From Clostridium_AD sp937920395 (GTDB lineage: Bacteria; Bacillota; Clostridia; Clostridiales; Clostridiaceae), in the NCBI GenBank assembly GCA_052274345.1, contig DAVZGP010000014.1:1-64000 (forward strand): a stretch of 64,000 nt of DNA, written 5' to 3'. Shown here piece after piece: positions 60,228-64,000 of the stretch. The translations under genes and the position numbers were made by a program. Position 1 is the first letter of the stretch, and each line of letters starts with the position of its first letter. The notes beneath the pieces are model-generated. The model had not been told where the DNA came from. It did no database searches and was given only the letters and a program-made list of their open reading frames with translations.

Positions 60228-61369
60228 TGAACAATCAGGGAAAGAAACTAAAAATTTTAATGATAGGTCCATTTCCAGACCCTATAACAGGTATGTCTGT
60301 ATCTAACCAAATGCTTTTAAGTGGTTTAAAAGAAAATGGTCATGAAGTTGAATTTATAGATAGTAATGCTGAAAGAACTTTTACAAGTCTTGCAGCTCAA
60401 GGTAATTTCAGTGTGAAGAAGATTTTAAATAGTCTTAGGCCAATAGCTATTGGCTGTTATAAAATACTATTTGAAAAATTTGATATAGTCTATGTTACAC
60501 CAGCACAAAGTTATTTGGGGTTTCTAAAGTACACTCCATTTATAAATGTTGCTAAATTCAAGAAAATTAAATGTTTCCTCCATTTCCACGGAGGATTTGT
60601 TCGTATTATGTATGACTCAGTTGATGCAAAAAAACAAGAAACCTTGAAGTCTTATTTTAATAAGAGTACAGGAATTATAGTTCTTGGAAATTCATTAACT
60701 AAAATGTTTGATGGGGTCATTGATAAGGACAAAGTTTTTGTTTGCGAAAATGGCGTTCAGGATGAATACATGTTAAATGAGAAACAATTTAATAAAAGAT
60801 TAGATGATAATAAGGAAATAGAAGAATTGAAAATATTATATCTAAGTAATTTAATGCTTAGCAAAGGTATATTAGATTTATTAAAAGCTTGTTTAATACT
60901 TAAAAAAGAAAATTACAAATTTCACTTGGATTTAGCAGGTGGCATCGAGGAAGAAATAGTTGAACCAGTTAATTCAATGATTAAAGAGCTTGGAGATAAT
61001 GTAACTTATCATGGAGTTGTTAAAGGTTATAAGAAGTCGGCTCTACTTAAATCTAATAATGTTTTTTGCTTGCCAACATATTATCCAAATGAAGGTCAAC
61101 CCATTTCTATTTTAGAAGCGATGGGAAATGGACTAGCTATAATTACTACTTATCAAGGTGGGATAATAGATATATTTAAAGATGGTGTAAATGGAGTCAA
61201 ATGCATTAAAGAAGACCCTAATTCAATATGTGAAGCTATAAAGAAATGTAGTCTAGGGTATACTAAATTCGCTAAGAAAAATTATTATGAATGTTTAGCA
61301 AATTATAATAGAAAAGAATTCGTAGGTAGAATAGAGAATATAATCATAAAGCAACAAAGGAGAACATAA
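60227..61369 (+). CDS. Glycosyltransferase family 4 protein
   Basis: 380 aa GT-B transferase. IGPFPDPITGMSVSNQMLL is the N-terminal glycine-rich region; LYLSNLMLSKGILDLLKACL and PNEGQPISILEAMGNGLAI hold the nucleotide-sugar site (E in PxEGQP). It has no transmembrane segment. Donor and acceptor are unknown; UDP-L-FucNAc is one candidate. The ATG overlaps the capG stop (TAATG). Confidence 0.87.
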   Translation: MNNQGKKLKILMIGPFPDPITGMSVSNQMLLSGLKENGHEVEFIDSNAERTFTSLAAQGNFSVKKILNSLRPIAIGCYKILFEKFDIVYVTPAQSYLGFLKYTPFINVAKFKKIKCFLHFHGGFVRIMYDSVDAKKQETLKSYFNKSTGIIVLGNSLTKMFDGVIDKDKVFVCENGVQDEYMLNEKQFNKRLDDNKEIEELKILYLSNLMLSKGILDLLKACLILKKENYKFHLDLAGGIEEEIVEPVNSMIKELGDNVTYHGVVKGYKKSALLKSNNVFCLPTYYPNEGQPISILEAMGNGLAIITTYQGGIIDIFKDGVNGVKCIKEDPNSICEAIKKCSLGYTKFAKKNYYECLANYNRKEFVGRIENIIIKQQRRT

Positions 61370-61370
61370 G

Positions 61371-62714
61371 ATGAAGTTTAATTTAGCATTTCACAAAAGG
61401 AATTGGGTTGTCGAACTTGTTTGTTTATTAATAATAAGTACTGTGATACTAATCCCAGTGCATAATAACGCTGTAACTATTGCATTATCAGAGATAATTG
61501 CCATAGGAGTATTTATATATATGTTTATTTATCGTGGGTTAGTTAAACATGAATATATTTTTCCTGAATTTTCGAAAAGGGTTTTTTGGGCATTGTTTGG
61601 TTTTGGTATTTATTTTGTAATACTTTTTGCAGCAAGATTTTTGCTACATTTACCTTTTGCATCAATAACATGGCCTATAAGATCATTAATACTTGGTTCA
61701 TCTGTATTTTTCTTGATGGACGAATATAAGCCTAAAGTACATTCATTATTGTGTGGAGTAATAGTGATTTATTCCCTATTAAACCTAACAGAGTTATTTG
61801 ATTGTTTCAGATACTCAGATATACGAAAATTGAAATTCTTAGATAATATTAATATATATATGTATGTTTGTATTATGTTTATAACATTTGCTGTATGGGT
61901 GATAAGAGAATGTTCTGAAAAGAAATTACCTTCATGGATTGGAAAAGTAGCATATGCAAATATGGGAATAAGTATGATTTTCGCATTTCTTTCTGGAGGA
62001 AGAATGGGATGGGTAATCATGGGTGCCGTATTTGTAGCAGCTTTCTTTCTAGTGTTTGGACTTAAATGGTGTTCATGGAAGCGAATTTTGCTATTTATGT
62101 TAGCATGTGTTTTGGTTACTGTACTTGCGGCAGCTGTAAACTTTATGAAATCCAAAAGTAATGTATACAGATCATTTTCTCCAATAGTAAGTAGAATTCC
62201 AGGACTTAAACAACCACCAGCTGAAAGCACTGATGACGAAGATGGTCAAGCAACTGCAGAAGCTAGTGATAAAATCCGTGGTATATTCTGGGCTAAGGCA
62301 TGGACTGCAATAAAGAAAGATCCAATTCTTGGAGCCGGTACATTTGCTGTAGCTTATAAGGAAGCAGTGCCTGTGATTCAAGCAGATACAGGAAATAAAA
62401 TAATAGTACTTAAACCATCACCACGTCCAGCTCATAACTTTATACTTGAAACTTGGATGGGATGGGGAATTGTAGGATTGTTACTATATTTAACAGGAAT
62501 AATTTCAGCTTGTTATTATATAATGAAGAAGTTTGATAACATTCCAAAACATTTTCGTATATGTTGTATACTTCCTATAGTATCAACAGTAATTGTAAGT
62601 TTACTACAGTCATTTATACTTCTAAATTTCCAAGCTGCATATATTATTTGGTTCTGCCTTGGTTTTGCATCAGTGGCAAATCACTACTATAAGAATGGAG
62701 AAATTAGAGATTAG
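61371..62714 (+). CDS. O-antigen ligase / Wzy-like polymerase
   Basis: 447 aa membrane protein with about 10-12 predicted helices and a large outer loop (about 275-340) with RPAHNFILETWMGWGIVGLL, the Wzy_C/WaaL signature. It would polymerise repeat units outside the membrane or ligate the glycan. In a Gram-positive-type cell polymerisation is more likely. Starts right after the preceding glycosyltransferase. Confidence 0.82.
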   Translation: MKFNLAFHKRNWVVELVCLLIISTVILIPVHNNAVTIALSEIIAIGVFIYMFIYRGLVKHEYIFPEFSKRVFWALFGFGIYFVILFAARFLLHLPFASITWPIRSLILGSSVFFLMDEYKPKVHSLLCGVIVIYSLLNLTELFDCFRYSDIRKLKFLDNINIYMYVCIMFITFAVWVIRECSEKKLPSWIGKVAYANMGISMIFAFLSGGRMGWVIMGAVFVAAFFLVFGLKWCSWKRILLFMLACVLVTVLAAAVNFMKSKSNVYRSFSPIVSRIPGLKQPPAESTDDEDGQATAEASDKIRGIFWAKAWTAIKKDPILGAGTFAVAYKEAVPVIQADTGNKIIVLKPSPRPAHNFILETWMGWGIVGLLLYLTGIISACYYIMKKFDNIPKHFRICCILPIVSTVIVSLLQSFILLNFQAAYIIWFCLGFASVANHYYKNGEIRD

Positions 62715-62722
62715 AAAAGCTT

Positions 62723-62760
62723 TAACGCAGCTATGATGCTATTATTGATCATAGCTGTTA
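62723..62760 (+). repeat. Intercistronic hairpin after the Wzy-like gene
   Basis: CAGCTATGAT pairs with ATCATAGCTG (10 bp, 10-base loop), with three further outer pairs. No T-run; probably an mRNA stability or processing element rather than a terminator. Confidence 0.65.
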
Positions 62761-62778
62761 ATTAAGGGGAGGATAACT

Positions 62779-63855
62779 TTGAAGAAGAGAATTTTATTAA
62801 CATCTCAAACTGAAGATAACATAAAAGCTTTATATAATTATTATGAAAAAAACTTAAAAAACGACAGAACTGACATAATAGTAGAGTACAGTAGTTTTTA
62901 TAAATATAATAAATTTGTGCACACTATTATAAGAGGAAGTCAAATGATAAAAAATTATTCTGTAGTTGTTTCAGATTATACAACAAGTGTATTCTGGAAA
63001 GCTAAAAATGGTGTTTTTATGAGCCACGGATATGGAACTAAAAGTACTCCAGGGAATAATGAACTTAACATTAAAAAAACTATGGATATCTATAAGGGTA
63101 TTAGAACTAAAATAAAAAATGTTGTAACACTATCAGAAAGAGATAGTACTTATTTTTTAAGATCAGATGAACTTGATAAATGTGCTCTTCCAAATTATAT
63201 GCCACTAGGCTTACCAAGGAATGATATGTTGTTTGATAAAGAATATATTAGTGCATGTAGAAATAAATTCAATTTGAAATATAATACATTAGGTAAAAAG
63301 ATTCTATTATTTTGTCCAACTTGGAGAGGGTATAAAATTGATAAAGAATTCCCAATTACTGAAAAAGATTGGATCAAGTTTGACAATTTTATGGGAGAAA
63401 ACGACTGGGAAATGATTTATCGTCCTCATTACATGGAGCGGTTACTAGATGATAAAATATTTGCTAATATGAAGAACATTGTAACAATAGATTTTAATGA
63501 AGAAATGTCTACTCAAAGTATACTCGCAGTTAGTGACATGGTACTTACAGATTATAGTTCAATTTATGTGGATTATTTAGTATTAAATAGACCAATTTGT
63601 TTCCTTCCATATGACGCAGTTCAGTATGATAAAGAGCGAGGGCTTGCTATAGATTTTAAAAAAGAAATAGATACTCCTGGTCCTAAGTTAAAGATCATTG
63701 ATGATTTAATAGATTATGTAAAAGATGTCTCTTTGGGTAATGATAAATTTATAAAAATCAGAAAAGATGCTCAAAAGAACTTTTATCGTTACTTGGATGG
63801 GGATAGCTGTAAAAGAGTGTGGAATTTAATATTAAATCTTGCTGATAAAAAGTAA
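62779..63855 (+). CDS. CDP-glycerol glycerophosphotransferase-like protein (TagB/TagF family)
   Basis: 358 aa. ILLFCPTWRGYK, WEMIYRPHYMERLL and MVLTDYSSIYVDYLVLNRP with FLPYDAVQYDKERGL are the family motifs, including the two catalytic histidine regions (SHGYGTKSTPG and RPHY). It would add glycerol phosphate or another polyol phosphate to the glycan. Shorter than TagF (about 700 aa), it matches the single-domain TagB type. TTG start with GGGGAGG ahead. Confidence 0.87.
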   Translation: MKKRILLTSQTEDNIKALYNYYEKNLKNDRTDIIVEYSSFYKYNKFVHTIIRGSQMIKNYSVVVSDYTTSVFWKAKNGVFMSHGYGTKSTPGNNELNIKKTMDIYKGIRTKIKNVVTLSERDSTYFLRSDELDKCALPNYMPLGLPRNDMLFDKEYISACRNKFNLKYNTLGKKILLFCPTWRGYKIDKEFPITEKDWIKFDNFMGENDWEMIYRPHYMERLLDDKIFANMKNIVTIDFNEEMSTQSILAVSDMVLTDYSSIYVDYLVLNRPICFLPYDAVQYDKERGLAIDFKKEIDTPGPKLKIIDDLIDYVKDVSLGNDKFIKIRKDAQKNFYRYLDGDSCKRVWNLILNLADKK

Positions 63856-63890
63856 GTATGCAGAAATTAATGAATATTGCTACAATACTT

Positions 63891-64000
63891 GCATATTATT
63901 AGGAGTTAAGATTGGTGATGGTTGTATTATTGGAGCAAATTCGGTGGTTAATAAAGATGTTTCTAGTAACAGCATAGCTGTTGGTTCGCCAGCTAGAGTT
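63891..64000 (+). pseudogene. 5'-truncated hexapeptide acyltransferase remnant (runs off the window)
   Basis: The last 110 bases read LGVKIGDGCIIGANSVVNKD followed by VSSNSIAVGSPARV, the C-terminal end of a left-handed beta-helix acetyltransferase. There is no start codon or ribosome binding site in this frame, and the frame further upstream (63850-63890) does not look like the family. So the first part of the gene is missing. The end lies outside the window. Confidence 0.65.

Noticed and set aside
1..64000. CRISPR arrays, insertion sequences, tRNA or rRNA genes
   Set aside because: Looked for on both strands by eye; no regular repeats, transposase-like proteins or tRNA-like folds were found.

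Overview
The window is AT-rich, with tightly packed genes, strong AGGAGG-type ribosome binding sites and many intrinsic terminators. Gene content (siroheme-route heme genes, a B12-dependent diol dehydratase microcompartment, an electron-confurcating lactate dehydrogenase, clostridial chemoreceptors, a T-box, a preQ1 riboswitch) points to an anaerobic Firmicute, most likely Clostridium sensu stricto. Species is not claimed. One 100-N scaffold gap lies at 3790-3889.

Layout. (1) 1-4661, minus: a lactate-oxidation operon, etfB-etfA-D-lactate dehydrogenase, behind a FadR-type regulator whose operator is visible before etfB. (2) 4903-8685, minus: two tandem, nearly duplicate chemoreceptors. (3) 9047-12200, minus: ahbC-ahbD-ahbA-ahbB, which make heme from siroheme. 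(4) 12496-28239, minus: an 18-gene pdu-type bacterial microcompartment locus, in the order pduA-B-C-D-E-G-H-K-L-eutJ-M-N-O-P-S-T, then glpF and gldA. A divergent PocR-domain histidine kinase and AraC-type response regulator (28499-30469) probably control it. Glycerol or 1,2-propanediol would enter through GlpF, be dehydrated by PduCDE (repaired by PduGH, supplied with B12 by PduO/PduS), and the aldehyde would be oxidised by PduP and PduL. No pduQ, pduW, pduJ or pduU is present. (5) 30574-32615, minus: argB-argD behind two ARG boxes. (6) 33138-36615: a small unknown acidic protein and a SWIM/SNF2 helicase; then a divergent G5/3D-domain cell-wall protein (36940-38013).

(7) 38073-42510, plus: a queuosine-precursor operon under a preQ1-I riboswitch. 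Besides queD, queE, folE and queC it begins with an HgdB-type Fe-S protein and its ATPase activator, which are not standard queuosine genes. This is the most interesting part of the window. (8) 42474-51277: a HAD gene remnant, a double GNAT protein, a YiiX-like cysteine hydrolase, an AraC regulator with a degenerate GH39-like domain, a MATE transporter, an S51-like peptidase with Cys in place of Ser, and gltX behind an unusually short T-box leader. (9) 51383-53428: a dCache chemoreceptor.

(10) 53842-64000, plus: the start of an exopolysaccharide/capsule operon with a leader attenuator, a priming sugar transferase, an epimerase/reductase, a glycosyltransferase fused in frame to a UDP-GlcNAc dehydratase, CapF- and CapG-type UDP-L-FucNAc enzymes, a second glycosyltransferase, a Wzy-like polymerase, a CDP-glycerol glycerophosphotransferase-like protein and a 5'-truncated acyltransferase remnant at the window edge. 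No tRNA, rRNA, insertion sequence or CRISPR array was seen.
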